Shown here one piece after another: positions 20,137-28,584 of a stretch of DNA of 64,000 bases. Under the pieces are notes generated by a model. The model ran no database searches, was not told where the DNA came from, and worked only from the letters and a program-made list of their open reading frames with translations. Position numbers and translations under genes: made by a program. Source of the stretch: Schaalia cardiffensis (lineage in GTDB: Bacteria > Actinomycetota > Actinomycetes > Actinomycetales > Actinomycetaceae); NCBI RefSeq assembly GCF_016405145.1, contig NZ_JAEKIA010000011.1, positions 1-64,000 on the forward strand. Direction: 5' to 3'. How positions within the stretch are numbered: the first letter of the stretch is position 1; each line of letters begins with the position of its first letter.

Positions 20137-20142
20137 TAGGAT
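20137..20142 (+). promoter_or_regulatory. -10 element (TAGGAT), leaderless start at 20149
   Basis: TAGGAT lies 6 nt before the ATG of the acidic protein gene. Confidence 0.5.
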
Positions 20143-20148
20143 CGAAGC

Positions 20149-20433
20149 ATGACTGAGGATCCCCGCGGCGCTCTCGAGCGCCTTATCACAGCGTTTCATG
20201 AGCATTTTGCCATCGCCCGGCAGGGGGATGACGCGGATGCTGAGGCCTTGGAATCGGCCGAGGAAACGCTGCGTGATGCTTTCTTCACTTACGATGATGA
20301 GCTTTTCACCGGTTTCGGCGTTGAACTGCCCTTCGATCTTCTCGACGACGATTACGACGAGGACGAAGACTACGACGAGGATTTCGAGGACGACGAGGAT
20401 TCCGATGATGGTTTCGTCGACGTTGATGACTGA
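20149..20433 (+). CDS. Small highly acidic protein of unknown function
   Basis: The 94-residue product has an amphipathic helical N-terminal half (about 1-60) and a C-terminal run almost wholly of Asp/Glu (66-94, DDDYDEDEDYDEDFEDDED). No family is recognised with confidence. It has its own -10 element with leaderless spacing and is followed by a strong hairpin, so it is probably a genuine single gene. Such tails can mimic nucleic acid or bind cations, but that is speculation. Confidence 0.65.
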   Translation: MTEDPRGALERLITAFHEHFAIARQGDDADAEALESAEETLRDAFFTYDDELFTGFGVELPFDLLDDDYDEDEDYDEDFEDDEDSDDGFVDVDD

Positions 20434-20449
20434 TTTTTCGGCGTGAGAC

Positions 20450-20482
20450 CTGGGGCCTTGGACGTTGAGTCCAAGGCCCCAG
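20450..20482. terminator. Bidirectional terminator hairpin
   Basis: A perfect 14-bp stem (CTGGGGCCTTGGAC with its complement) around the loop GTTGA lies between two convergent genes. Confidence 0.85.
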
Positions 20483-20500
20483 CTGCGCCTCTACGGGCCT

Positions 20501-21439
20501 TCACAGACCAGCGATCTCATCAAGCACCCTCCTGATCGGCTGGGGAAGAGGAGCACCCCCCTCGAGGATCTGCTCCAATTGGCGGGCAGTCCTCGGCCCA
20601 ATGAGAGCAGTCGTCACACCAGGAGCGTCTTTCGCCCACGTCAAGGCCACATCCAGGGGCGTGCGATCCAAGCCTTCAGCGGCCCTCACCACGCCCTCGG
20701 TGATGGCGCGATTTTCCGTATCAAGGAAAGGATCGACGAGCGCACGCATCCGCGCCGAAGCAGCCCGAGAATCCGGGGGAGTGGAATGGCGGTATTTTCC
20801 GGTGAGAACCCCACCTGCGAGAGGAGAAGCTGCGATCACCCCGATACCCGCATCAGTGACCCGATTGCGAAGCTCGAGGCTCTCGCTTGCCGTGAGAATC
20901 GAGAAAGGCACATGGATCGCGGCAAGGGGAATGCCTTTGAGGGAGTGAAGAAGAGTGAGCGCTTGAGCTGCATCCCACAGTCCAAAGCCCGCGAGACCGA
21001 TGTAGTGCGCCCTTCCGCTTCGATAAGCGGTTTCCACAGCCCCGAGAGTCTCCTCCACAGGGATGGAAGGATCATAGGAGGCGAGCCACAGATCAACATC
21101 GTCGACCTCGAGACGGGCAAGGGCATCGTCGAAAGAACGGAGCATGTCCCCGCGCGCCCCCGAGGATGCCCAACTCCCATCGGGAAGACGCCGGGCCCCT
21201 CCACGCAATGCGAGGACGAAACGATGGCGTCCGAGCGGGCGAATCGCTTCGGCGCACACATCGAGCGCACGCCCATCACCATCCAGGGGACCGCATTCAA
21301 TGAAGGATCCCCCTTCGTCGGCGAAACGGGCGAGCATATCAACGGCCTCAGCCGCCTCGGTGTCTCGCCCCCAGGTGAGGGTGCCGAGTCCCAAGTCGGA
21401 GACGCGAAGGCCACTTGATCCGCACTGGCGAAAGTCCAT
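20501..21439 (-). CDS. Aldo/keto reductase-fold protein lacking the catalytic tetrad
   Basis: The 312-residue TIM-barrel protein is clearly of the aldo/keto reductase superfamily (LGLGTLTWGRDT at the start; ASPLAGGVLTGKYRHSTPPDSR; LIGPRTARQLEQIL). It sits next to uppP as its homologues do in other actinobacteria. The usual Asp-Tyr-Lys-His tetrad is absent. The DTADVYG position reads ECGPLDG, the ATK position reads ALR, and the QVHxxDP position reads LASYDP. It is therefore unlikely to reduce carbonyls in the normal way. TACCCT lies 6 nt upstream of its ATG, a leaderless arrangement, and it diverges from uppP across 86 nt. Confidence 0.85.
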   Translation of the reverse strand: MDFRQCGSSGLRVSDLGLGTLTWGRDTEAAEAVDMLARFADEGGSFIECGPLDGDGRALDVCAEAIRPLGRHRFVLALRGGARRLPDGSWASSGARGDMLRSFDDALARLEVDDVDLWLASYDPSIPVEETLGAVETAYRSGRAHYIGLAGFGLWDAAQALTLLHSLKGIPLAAIHVPFSILTASESLELRNRVTDAGIGVIAASPLAGGVLTGKYRHSTPPDSRAASARMRALVDPFLDTENRAITEGVVRAAEGLDRTPLDVALTWAKDAPGVTTALIGPRTARQLEQILEGGAPLPQPIRRVLDEIAGL

Positions 21440-21445
21440 GTGGCC

Positions 21446-21451
21446 AGGGTA
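21446..21451 (-). promoter_or_regulatory. -10 element (TACCCT), leaderless start at 21439
   Basis: On the minus strand TACCCT is 6 nt before the ATG of the aldo/keto reductase-like gene. Confidence 0.45.
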
Positions 21452-21513
21452 GCCGTGTTCGGTTCCACACCGCGATCGGGCATCGTGAAAGCGGTGAAGG
21501 CGCGCCTCGCCCG

Positions 21514-21519
21514 TAGGGT
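21514..21519 (+). promoter_or_regulatory. uppP -10 element (TAGGGT), leaderless start at 21526
   Basis: TAGGGT is 6 nt before the uppP ATG. Confidence 0.5.
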
Positions 21520-21525
21520 GAGAAC

Positions 21526-22383
21526 ATGACGTGGTTTGATGCGATTTTCCTCGGTCTGGTCCAAGGCCTCACCGAATTTCTCCCGATCTCCTCCTCCGCG
21601 CACCTGCGCATCCTCGGTGAACTCGTGGGCAAGGAGGATCCGGGCGCGGCCTTCACAGCAATCACCCAGATCGGCACAGAGACTGCGGTGGTCATCGTGT
21701 TCTGGAAGGACATCGTGCGGATCCTTTCGCACTGGTGGAAAGCCCTGCCGTTCATCCCAGCTGCGAAACGCCTGCCCTCTTCAGATCCGGATGCCCGCAT
21801 GGGGTGGATGATCATCCTCGGTTCTTTGCCGATCGGCATCCTCGGGCTCCTCCTGCAGGACTGGATCGACACGAGTTTTAGGAACCTGTGGATCACGGTC
21901 GTCATGTTGGCCCTTTTCGGCGTGCTCCTCGGCTTCGTGGATTCGAAGATGCGTCAGGTCCGCACACTCGATCGCATGTCGTGGCGCGATGCAATCCTCT
22001 ACGGCCTCGCCCAGGCGATGGCCCTGATCCCAGGCGTGTCGCGTTCGGGTGGGACGATCACCATGGGACGCGCCCTCGGGTATACGCGCGAAGCCGCCGC
22101 ACGCTACTCCTTCCTCCTCGCAATGCCCGCAGTCTTCGCTTCGGGCCTGTACAAGGTGTACAAGGTCTTCTCAGGCGGAGATGTGGTCGCCGTCCCGCAG
22201 ACGGCGGTCGCGACACTCATCGCTTTCCTCGTCGCCTGGGCGGTCATCATCTGGTTCTTGAAGCTCGTGTCGACGAAGTCCTATAAGCCCTTCGTCTACT
22301 ACCGGATTGGCCTTGCGATCGTGGTCGCCGCCCTCTTACTCACAGGTGTTCTCATGCCCGCCTCCACCGCAGGGCTCGCCTGA
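21526..22383 (+). CDS. uppP: Undecaprenyl-diphosphatase UppP (BacA)
   Basis: The 285-residue integral membrane enzyme dephosphorylates undecaprenyl diphosphate, recycling the lipid carrier for peptidoglycan and other wall polymers. The two hallmark motifs are present: [14 protein letters not shown] near the N-terminus and [16 protein letters not shown] in the second half. Eight or so hydrophobic helices are distributed as in the family. It overlaps the following HAD gene by one base (TGATG), so the two are probably co-translated. Confidence 0.96.
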   Translation: MTWFDAIFLGLVQGLTEFLPISSSAHLRILGELVGKEDPGAAFTAITQIGTETAVVIVFWKDIVRILSHWWKALPFIPAAKRLPSSDPDARMGWMIILGSLPIGILGLLLQDWIDTSFRNLWITVVMLALFGVLLGFVDSKMRQVRTLDRMSWRDAILYGLAQAMALIPGVSRSGGTITMGRALGYTREAAARYSFLLAMPAVFASGLYKVYKVFSGGDVVAVPQTAVATLIAFLVAWAVIIWFLKLVSTKSYKPFVYYRIGLAIVVAALLLTGVLMPASTAGLA

Positions 22384-23054
22384 TGTTGCCCGAAGCCCTC
22401 CTCCTCGACCAAGACGGCACCCTCATCGACTCCGAACCTCTGTGGGAACAGGCCGAGGCGGAGATGATGCGTTCCCTCGGGGGCGAGTTGACGCGTGACA
22501 TGCGCGAGAAGATGATCGGCGGTCCGCTGCGCACCACGATCGACATCATGCTTGAGGCGACGGGCGCGAATCGTGATCCTCAGGAGTTGGAGATCCAACT
22601 CGTGTCCGAGGTCGCTCGACTTGTCCAATCGGGGGGAGTGCCGTGGATGCCGGGCGTTCATAGCCTCTTCAATCGGATGAATGCGGCGGGAGTGCCCCTC
22701 GGCCTCGTTACCTCCTCGTGGCGTCAGATCGCTGATGGGGTTGCCCAGGCCGCGCCAGAGCCGGGTTTTGCCCGCATTGTGACGGGTGAGGATATCGCTC
22801 GGCCCAAACCAGAGCCGGACGCTTATGTGAAGGCTGCGCGTCTTTTCGGGGCGGATATCCGCAGATGCGTCGCCGTCGAGGATTCTTTGACGGGGATTCG
22901 ATCGGCCCTCGCGTCGGGAGCAATCGTCGTCGTGATCCCCGGGGTTGTGGATGTCCCCGCTTCACCGGCCTACTCGCGTGTGACATGCCTTGATGATGTG
23001 AGCATTGAGCTGCTTGAGGCGCTCATGGCGGGGGAGCGCTTCGACCTCCTGTGA
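22383..23054 (+). CDS. HAD-superfamily hydrolase (beta-phosphoglucomutase-like)
   Basis: The 223-residue protein has HAD motif I LLLDQDGTLIDSEPLW, a helical cap, motif II GLVTSSW, the lysine segment PKPEPDAY and motif IV AVEDSLTGIRSALASG. The KPEPDAY plus EDS pattern is that of the subfamily IA (beta-phosphoglucomutase/phosphatase-like) enzymes. It begins on the last base of the uppP stop. The phosphorylated substrate is not evident. Confidence 0.88.
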   Translation: MLPEALLLDQDGTLIDSEPLWEQAEAEMMRSLGGELTRDMREKMIGGPLRTTIDIMLEATGANRDPQELEIQLVSEVARLVQSGGVPWMPGVHSLFNRMNAAGVPLGLVTSSWRQIADGVAQAAPEPGFARIVTGEDIARPKPEPDAYVKAARLFGADIRRCVAVEDSLTGIRSALASGAIVVVIPGVVDVPASPAYSRVTCLDDVSIELLEALMAGERFDLL

Positions 23055-23112
23055 GGCCAAGGCACAAGGGGGGCACGACCCCGCCCGCGCCGCACAGGCG
23101 TCTTTTTGTTCT

Positions 23113-23205
23113 TGTGCATCGCTTGCGAGTGCATGCCTCCGCCTGCGGCACATATGCGCCTCTTCGACCTAGCACATCGTTTGTGAGTGCGTGTCTTCGT
23201 CCGCG
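23113..23205. repeat. Diverged direct repeat in intergenic region
   Basis: About 30 bp at 23113-23142 (CATCGCTTGCGAGTGCATGC onward) recurs with several C/T changes at 23176-23205 (CATCGTTTGTGAGTGCGTGT onward). The rest of the 260-nt spacer (23055-23315) between two convergent genes has no gene I can support. Confidence 0.6.
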
Positions 23206-23315
23206 CCCCTCGCAGGAAACCTAGGCCCTCTCCATCAGCTGAGCCCCGCACACCAACGGGTCCTGCCACGAGCCTATCGTCGTCAGACACCCGAGTGCGC
23301 AGCTCAGGACACTCT

Positions 23316-24164
23316 TCACGACACCCTGGTACGCAAGAGACGCTCGAATCCCCCCTCAGGGGGCTCGGGGGCCCGCCCCTCGAAAAGAGGACACAGGTGC
23401 TTGACACCGCACCAATTGCACAGCGGATTGCGGCGAGGCATGAACTCCCCGCGCCTGGCATCCGCTTCAATACGCCCCCACAACTCAGAAATCTGATCGC
23501 TAAAACGCGCAATATCACCAGGATCGGGGTCGAAAGTAAGGACCTGCCCCGACTTCAAGTAGAGGAGCTGAGTCCTGGCGGGCAAACGATCCGTCAACTG
23601 CAAGAGCAGAGCGTAGAAACGCATCTGGAAGAGCGCCTCATCCTGGAAACGCGGCGAGGGCGCACGGCCCGTCTTGTAATCCACAACCCGCAGATCCCCC
23701 GCAGCAGAACGATCAATCCGATCAATGAAACCGCGAAGACGGATCCCATCCGCAGTGACAGCATCGACCAACTGCTCACGGGCCGCGGGCGCAAGCCACT
23801 GGGGATCCTCAATCGAAAAATACGCGGTGACGATCTTACGGGCCGACTCGAGCCACGGGCCCTCTTCCTCGGGGGCCTCAAAAACAAAGAGAACCTCAGG
23901 AGAGGACACCTTCTTCGCATCCCATTCCTTTTCCAGCAGTCCGATCGCGGCCTCGACGCTGCGCTCTTTGAAAGGAAGATCGTAGAGGCGCTCCAACACC
24001 GAATGCACGAGAGTCCCCAGCGCAGTCGCCTTGCTCGGCGGGTCGCTGATCTTGTCGACGACATGGAGACGGTACTGATAGGGGCAGCGCTCGTACTCCT
24101 TCGCGCGCGAAGCTGAAAGAGCGGGGCCCTTCAGGCCCTGGGTTCGTGGCGTCGGAGAACTCAT
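23316..24164 (-). CDS. RecB-family Fe-S nuclease (PD-(D/E)XK)
   Basis: The 282-residue stand-alone nuclease domain has the RecB/AddB-type core GFIDRIDRS...VVDYKTGR (Asp and D-x-K catalytic residues). It also has four cysteines placed as in the [4Fe-4S] nuclease group: C27 (ERCPYQYRL) and C249, C252, C258 (LCNWCGVKHLC). A homologue beside trmI is common in actinobacteria (for example Rv2119 in M. tuberculosis, from memory). TAGCGT lies 6 nt before the ATG on the minus strand, a leaderless arrangement; it diverges from trmI. The DNA repair role is inferred from the family. Confidence 0.9.
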   Translation of the reverse strand: MSSPTPRTQGLKGPALSASRAKEYERCPYQYRLHVVDKISDPPSKATALGTLVHSVLERLYDLPFKERSVEAAIGLLEKEWDAKKVSSPEVLFVFEAPEEEGPWLESARKIVTAYFSIEDPQWLAPAAREQLVDAVTADGIRLRGFIDRIDRSAAGDLRVVDYKTGRAPSPRFQDEALFQMRFYALLLQLTDRLPARTQLLYLKSGQVLTFDPDPGDIARFSDQISELWGRIEADARRGEFMPRRNPLCNWCGVKHLCPLFEGRAPEPPEGGFERLLRTRVS

Positions 24165-24170
24165 GACTCA

Positions 24171-24176
24171 ACGCTA
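24171..24176 (-). promoter_or_regulatory. -10 element (TAGCGT), leaderless start at 24164
   Basis: On the minus strand TAGCGT is 6 nt before the nuclease ATG. Confidence 0.4.
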
Positions 24177-24230
24177 GCGCGCCCCATCTTCATCTGCGGA
24201 TCTCACAAGGGGCGAAGCAGCCTTGGAGGA

Positions 24231-24236
24231 TAGACT
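24231..24236 (+). promoter_or_regulatory. trmI -10 element (TAGACT), leaderless start at 24244
   Basis: TAGACT is 7 nt before the trmI ATG and would drive the trmI-arc-dop-pup-pafA cluster. Confidence 0.5.
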
Positions 24237-24243
24237 GAACAGG

Positions 24244-25323
24244 ATGAATGAGACCCCCACGCCTGACAACGCCCCCGCCGCGCACATCCAGCAGACTCGA
24301 CTCAGCCAGCAGACTCGACTCGGCCAAGAGAATCGGCGCGGCCCCCTTGCCGAGGGCGATCGCGTCCAAGTCAAAGACCCCAAGGGACGTTTTCACCAGA
24401 TCATCCTCGTGCATGGCGGGAAGTTCCAATCAAACCGCGGAGGCTTCTTACACGACGAAGTCATCGGCCGTCCTGATGGCCAGGTCATCATCACCGAGGA
24501 AGGACGCGAATTTCAGATCATGCGGCCCCTCATGGTCGACTACGTCATGTCAATGCCCAGGGGCGCGGCCGTTGTCTACCCCAAAGACGCCGGCGTCATC
24601 ACCCATATGGGTGATATTTTCCCCGGCGCGACCGTTGTCGAAGCTGGAGCCGGTTCGGGAGCCCTGTCGATGGCGCTCCTCAACGCCGTCGGCCCAGAAG
24701 GCCACCTCATCTCCGTCGAGCGCCGACAAGAATTCGCCGATATCGCCAGAGCGAATGTCGATCTGTGGTTCGGGGCCGCTCACCCGGCCTGGGATCTGAG
24801 AGTCGGGGACCTCGCCGCCGAACTCGCCACAATGGAAGAAGGCAGCGTCGACCGGGTCGTTCTCGACATGCTCGCCCCCTGGGAGAACATCACGGCGATC
24901 ACCCGAGTCCTCGCACCCGGCGGCGTCCTCGTCTGCTACATCGCGACCGTCACGCAGCTCTCGCGCCTCATGGAGGAACTACGCGGCGCCCAATGCTTCA
25001 CAGACCCGATCACCTGGGAGGACATGCGCCGCGAATGGCATGTCGACGGCCTCGCCGTGCGCCCCGTACACCGCATGGTTGCCCACACCGGCTTCCTCCT
25101 TTCAACTCGGCGCCTCGCTCCCGGGGTCTCGCCTCAAACCCGTTCGACTCGTCCCGCAAAGTCCTCAGAAGGACTCGGGGGCCAATGGGACGAGGAAGAC
25201 TCCTGGTCCGATACGGCGGTGGGCCTGAGAACAGCTTCCGAGAAGAAACTGCGCAAAGTCCGAAGGGACGTGCAGGCGAAGGCCGAAGCCTGGGTCGAGG
25301 GGAAGAAGAACACCGATGAATGA
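24244..25323 (+). CDS. trmI: tRNA (adenine-58-N1)-methyltransferase TrmI
   Basis: The 359-residue protein has an N-terminal beta domain and a class I methyltransferase fold. The SAM-binding motif is VVEAGAGSGALSMALL, followed by VDRVVLDMLAPWENI (motif IV) and the conserved R-P-V-HRMVAHTGFLLSTRR end. It methylates A58 in the T loop of tRNAs. The N-terminus has a short duplicated QQTRLSQQTRLGQ stretch, and the C-terminal 60 residues are a charged tail beyond the fold. The start follows TAGACT by 7 nt. It is the conserved upstream neighbour of the Pup locus and overlaps arc by 8 nt. Confidence 0.94.
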   Translation: MNETPTPDNAPAAHIQQTRLSQQTRLGQENRRGPLAEGDRVQVKDPKGRFHQIILVHGGKFQSNRGGFLHDEVIGRPDGQVIITEEGREFQIMRPLMVDYVMSMPRGAAVVYPKDAGVITHMGDIFPGATVVEAGAGSGALSMALLNAVGPEGHLISVERRQEFADIARANVDLWFGAAHPAWDLRVGDLAAELATMEEGSVDRVVLDMLAPWENITAITRVLAPGGVLVCYIATVTQLSRLMEELRGAQCFTDPITWEDMRREWHVDGLAVRPVHRMVAHTGFLLSTRRLAPGVSPQTRSTRPAKSSEGLGGQWDEEDSWSDTAVGLRTASEKKLRKVRRDVQAKAEAWVEGKKNTDE

Positions 25324-26875
25324 GGATCTCAAGGCTGAGCCCACGGAGGACATGCGCCGCCTCATCGTCTCCCTCGAGGAGAAGAACGATCGCCTCGCGA
25401 AAGCCCTCCATCAGGCGCGCGGTGAACTCGTCAAAGCACAGGCGCAACTCCTCGAAGTGAATCGTCCACCGCTTACTCTTGGGATCTTCCTCAACGCCGA
25501 CATCGCTTCCCGGCAGATCGAAGCAGTCGTCAATGGGCGCCACATGCGCCTCGCCGTCTCCCCCTCATTGGACTTGCACAGCCTCGCCTACGGTCAGCGC
25601 ATCCGCATCGACGACAACCTTGTCGCCGTCGCTCCTGACCGTTTCCAACGCACAGGCTCGATCGTCTCCGTCCTTGAACTCGTCGGAAACGATCGCGTCC
25701 TCGTTTCAGGGGAGGGCGGGCAAGAGCACATGCTGTTCCTCGCGGGCCCTGTGCGTCACGGCAACCTGCGCCCCGGCGACTCCCTCGTAGTGGACCTGCG
25801 TTCGGGAATCGCCTTGGAACGCATCATCCGCTCCGATGTCGAGCAACTCCTCACCCCGGAGATTCCGGACACGAACTACGAGGACATCGGGGGCTTGGAC
25901 GAACAGATCGCCCAGGTCCGCGACTCGATCGAATTGCCCTTCACCCACCCCGAGATGTACCGCGCCTACGGTCTACGACCCCCCAAGGGCATCCTCTTGT
26001 ACGGTCCGCCGGGCTCGGGCAAGACTCTGATCGCGAAAGCCGTCGCGAATTCCCTATCGAAGGCGGGCAGCGGGAAACGCACCTACTTCCTGTCGATCAA
26101 AGGACCGGAGCTTCTCAACAAGTTCGTCGGAGAGACGGAGCGGCAGATCCGCGCGATCTTCTCGAGGGCGCGCTCCCTGGCCGCTGGGGATGTGCCCGTC
26201 GTCGTGTTCTTCGACGAAATGGAAGCGCTTTTCAGGACCCGCGGAACCGGTGTCTCCTCCGACGTGGAAACCATGATCGTCCCCCAGCTCCTCGCGGAAA
26301 TGGACGGGGTTGAAGCCCTCGACAATGTCGTCATCATCGGAGCCTCGAACCGGGCCGACATGATCGACCCTGCGGTCTTGCGGCCTGGTCGTCTTGATGT
26401 GCGCATCCGCGTCGAACGGCCCGACCGGGTCGGAGCGCGAGACATTTTCACGAAATACCTCACCCCCAGGATTCCGATCCGTGAAACGGAAATCGCGGCC
26501 CACGGCTGCGCAGAAGCCGCGGTCGATCACATGATCGACCAGGCCGTGGAACGTCTCTTCGTCACAGACGAGACGAGCGCCCTTTTTGACGCGCGCCTCG
26601 CCTCGGGGCGGACACAACGGATCTACTTCAGGGATGTCATCTCAGGGGCGATGATCGCGGGAATCGTGGAGCGGGCGAAGAAACTCGCCATCAAAGATGC
26701 TCTCAAAGGTGAAGAACACGGCCTGTCAGTGGCCCACATCCTCTCAGGCGTTCACGAAGAGATGCGCGAGTCGGTGGAACTGGCCCAGACCTCCTCCCCG
26801 GAAGATTGGGCACGCACCATTGACCTTCGAGAAGAGATCGTTGCGATCTCACAACTCAGAGGAGGGGATGAATGA
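25316..26875 (+). CDS. arc: Proteasome-associated AAA ATPase ARC (Mpa-like)
   Basis: The 519-residue AAA ATPase has an N-terminal coiled coil (about 10-45, SLEEKNDRLAKALHQARGE), which binds Pup in Mpa, an interdomain OB region (about 50-180) and the AAA core. Walker A is GPPGSGKT (230-237) and Walker B ends VVVFFDEME (D300, E301). The C-terminus is ...ISQLRGGDE; the GQYL tail that docks Mpa on the 20S core is missing. There are no prcBA genes here. It probably unfolds or remodels pupylated proteins without a proteasome, as has been shown for ARC in Corynebacterium. It overlaps both trmI and dop, so it is part of one operon. Confidence 0.95.
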   Translation: MNEDLKAEPTEDMRRLIVSLEEKNDRLAKALHQARGELVKAQAQLLEVNRPPLTLGIFLNADIASRQIEAVVNGRHMRLAVSPSLDLHSLAYGQRIRIDDNLVAVAPDRFQRTGSIVSVLELVGNDRVLVSGEGGQEHMLFLAGPVRHGNLRPGDSLVVDLRSGIALERIIRSDVEQLLTPEIPDTNYEDIGGLDEQIAQVRDSIELPFTHPEMYRAYGLRPPKGILLYGPPGSGKTLIAKAVANSLSKAGSGKRTYFLSIKGPELLNKFVGETERQIRAIFSRARSLAAGDVPVVVFFDEMEALFRTRGTGVSSDVETMIVPQLLAEMDGVEALDNVVIIGASNRADMIDPAVLRPGRLDVRIRVERPDRVGARDIFTKYLTPRIPIRETEIAAHGCAEAAVDHMIDQAVERLFVTDETSALFDARLASGRTQRIYFRDVISGAMIAGIVERAKKLAIKDALKGEEHGLSVAHILSGVHEEMRESVELAQTSSPEDWARTIDLREEIVAISQLRGGDE

Positions 26876-28383
26876 GGATCATCGGGACTGAAACCGAATA
26901 CGGCGTCTACCGGCCCGGTGACCCCTGGGCGAACCCGATTGCCTTGTCGACTCAAGCCGTTCGCCTCTACGCTGAGATCTCCCGGCACGGTACCGAGGCC
27001 GAGGGCGCGGCGCCGGTGCGTTGGGACTACACGGCAGAAGACCCCCTCAACGATATGCGCGGCATGCGTCTATCACGGGCGGCAGCCGACCCCTCCCTGT
27101 TGACGGACGATCCCTACCATTTGGCGCCTTCGGGCGGCTCAGAGACGATCGCGCGCCCAAGTCCAGAAGAGCTCGCCCTTCCCGCGCAAACCACAGCGGT
27201 CTTGAAGAACGGTGCGCGCCTCTACGTTGACCACGCGCACCCCGAATACTCCTCCCCGGAGGCGCTCGGCGCATTCGACGCCGCACTGTGGGACCGTGCG
27301 GGCGAAGTCATCGCCCGGCGCATCATGGAACGCGCCCAAGCCGAGGGCACGCCCCTGGTCCTCGTGAAGAACAACACCGATGGGAAGGGCGCCGCCTACG
27401 GAACCCATGAGAACTACCGGGTCCAACGCAGCGTCGACTTCGAGGACATTGTTCGGGGGATGACGCCCTTCATGGTGACGCGCCCCGTGATCTGCGGAGC
27501 CGGGCGCGTCGGCCTCGGGCAAAAGTCCCAGATCCCTGGGTTCCAAATGTCGCAGCGCGCGGACTTCGTTGAGAACGAGGTCGGTTTGGAAACGACCTTC
27601 AACCGTCCGATCATCAACACTCGCGACGAAGCCCACGACGACCCTGCGAAACACCGCAGATTCCACGTCATCGGCGGCGACGGCAATCTTTTCGACGTGT
27701 CGATCCTGCTCAAACTTGGCACGACATCCCTCGTGCTTTGGGCCATTGAACAGGGGCTCGGCCTCGAATGGGAAGCCCTCGGCCTCGACGACCCGGTTCA
27801 AGAAACCTGGAACGTCTCCCACCACCCCGAGCTCGATTATCAGATCGCAACCGCTGGGGGACGCTCCTATAACGGGGCAGAACTCCAGCAGCTCTACCTT
27901 GATCTGGTCCTGGCGACCTTCGAGCGTCTCGGAACCACTCCCGACGAGGTCGACGCCCGGGTCCTTGAAATGTGGCAATCCGTCCTCGACCGGATGCGCG
28001 CCGATCTTTTCTCAGTCGCCGCAGATGTCGAATGGGTCGGAAAATACCAGCTGCTCGCCCGCGCGCGCGAGCGAGCAGGCTGTGAATGGTCAGACCCGAG
28101 GCTCGCGGCAATGGACCTGCAATGGGCGGATCTTCGCCCCGAGCATTCCCTCGCGATGCGCCTCGCGAAGGCGGGGCGCGTCACGAGGCTCTTCACCGAG
28201 ACACAGGTTGAAAAGGCGGCAGACACTCCTCCGACGAACACCCGCGCCTACGGGCGCGGCTTGGCGGTCGCCCAAAGAAAAGACCTTGTGAAGGCATCGT
28301 GGACCTCCCTCGTCCTCGACCCCGGGGTGGGCGACCTGATCCGTCACCCCATCGCCGATGCCGCGAGCAGCGGCGAACTGTGA
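26872..28383 (+). CDS. dop: Deamidase/depupylase Dop
   Basis: The 503-residue carboxylate-amine ligase-like enzyme starts RIIGTETEYGVYRPGDPWANP. It deamidates the C-terminal Gln of Pup to Glu and removes Pup from substrates. The long loop after RWDYTAEDPLNDMRG and the IGTETEYG phosphate-binding start distinguish Dop from PafA. The ATG overlaps the arc stop by 4 nt. Pup in this window ends in Gln, so Dop's deamidase activity is required. Confidence 0.95.
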   Translation: MRIIGTETEYGVYRPGDPWANPIALSTQAVRLYAEISRHGTEAEGAAPVRWDYTAEDPLNDMRGMRLSRAAADPSLLTDDPYHLAPSGGSETIARPSPEELALPAQTTAVLKNGARLYVDHAHPEYSSPEALGAFDAALWDRAGEVIARRIMERAQAEGTPLVLVKNNTDGKGAAYGTHENYRVQRSVDFEDIVRGMTPFMVTRPVICGAGRVGLGQKSQIPGFQMSQRADFVENEVGLETTFNRPIINTRDEAHDDPAKHRRFHVIGGDGNLFDVSILLKLGTTSLVLWAIEQGLGLEWEALGLDDPVQETWNVSHHPELDYQIATAGGRSYNGAELQQLYLDLVLATFERLGTTPDEVDARVLEMWQSVLDRMRADLFSVAADVEWVGKYQLLARARERAGCEWSDPRLAAMDLQWADLRPEHSLAMRLAKAGRVTRLFTETQVEKAADTPPTNTRAYGRGLAVAQRKDLVKASWTSLVLDPGVGDLIRHPIADAASSGEL

Positions 28384-28400
28384 ACCCAAGGAGAACACAC

Positions 28401-28583
28401 ATGGACAGCAGGCAGATCTTCGCCCCCTCCGGCCCGGACAACGAGCCGGAGGAACTCGGCGGTGCAGGCCAGGTTCAGGCCTTCACCCAGTCCCTCGATG
28501 ATCTTCTCGACGAAATCGACTCCGTCCTCGAAACCAATGCAGAGGCCTTCGTTCAGGGCTTCGTGCAGAAGGGCGGCCAGTGA
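28401..28583 (+). CDS. pup: Prokaryotic ubiquitin-like protein Pup
   Basis: The 60-residue, disordered, acidic protein has the ARC-binding helix LLDEIDSVLETNAEAFVQGF and the C-terminus QKGGQ. The terminal Gln must be deamidated by Dop before PafA can ligate it to lysines. AAGGAG lies 8 nt before the ATG at 28401, 17 nt after dop. In proteasome-bearing relatives prcB and prcA follow pup, but here pafA follows at once. Confidence 0.96.
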   Translation: MDSRQIFAPSGPDNEPEELGGAGQVQAFTQSLDDLLDEIDSVLETNAEAFVQGFVQKGGQ

Positions 28584-28584
28584 G

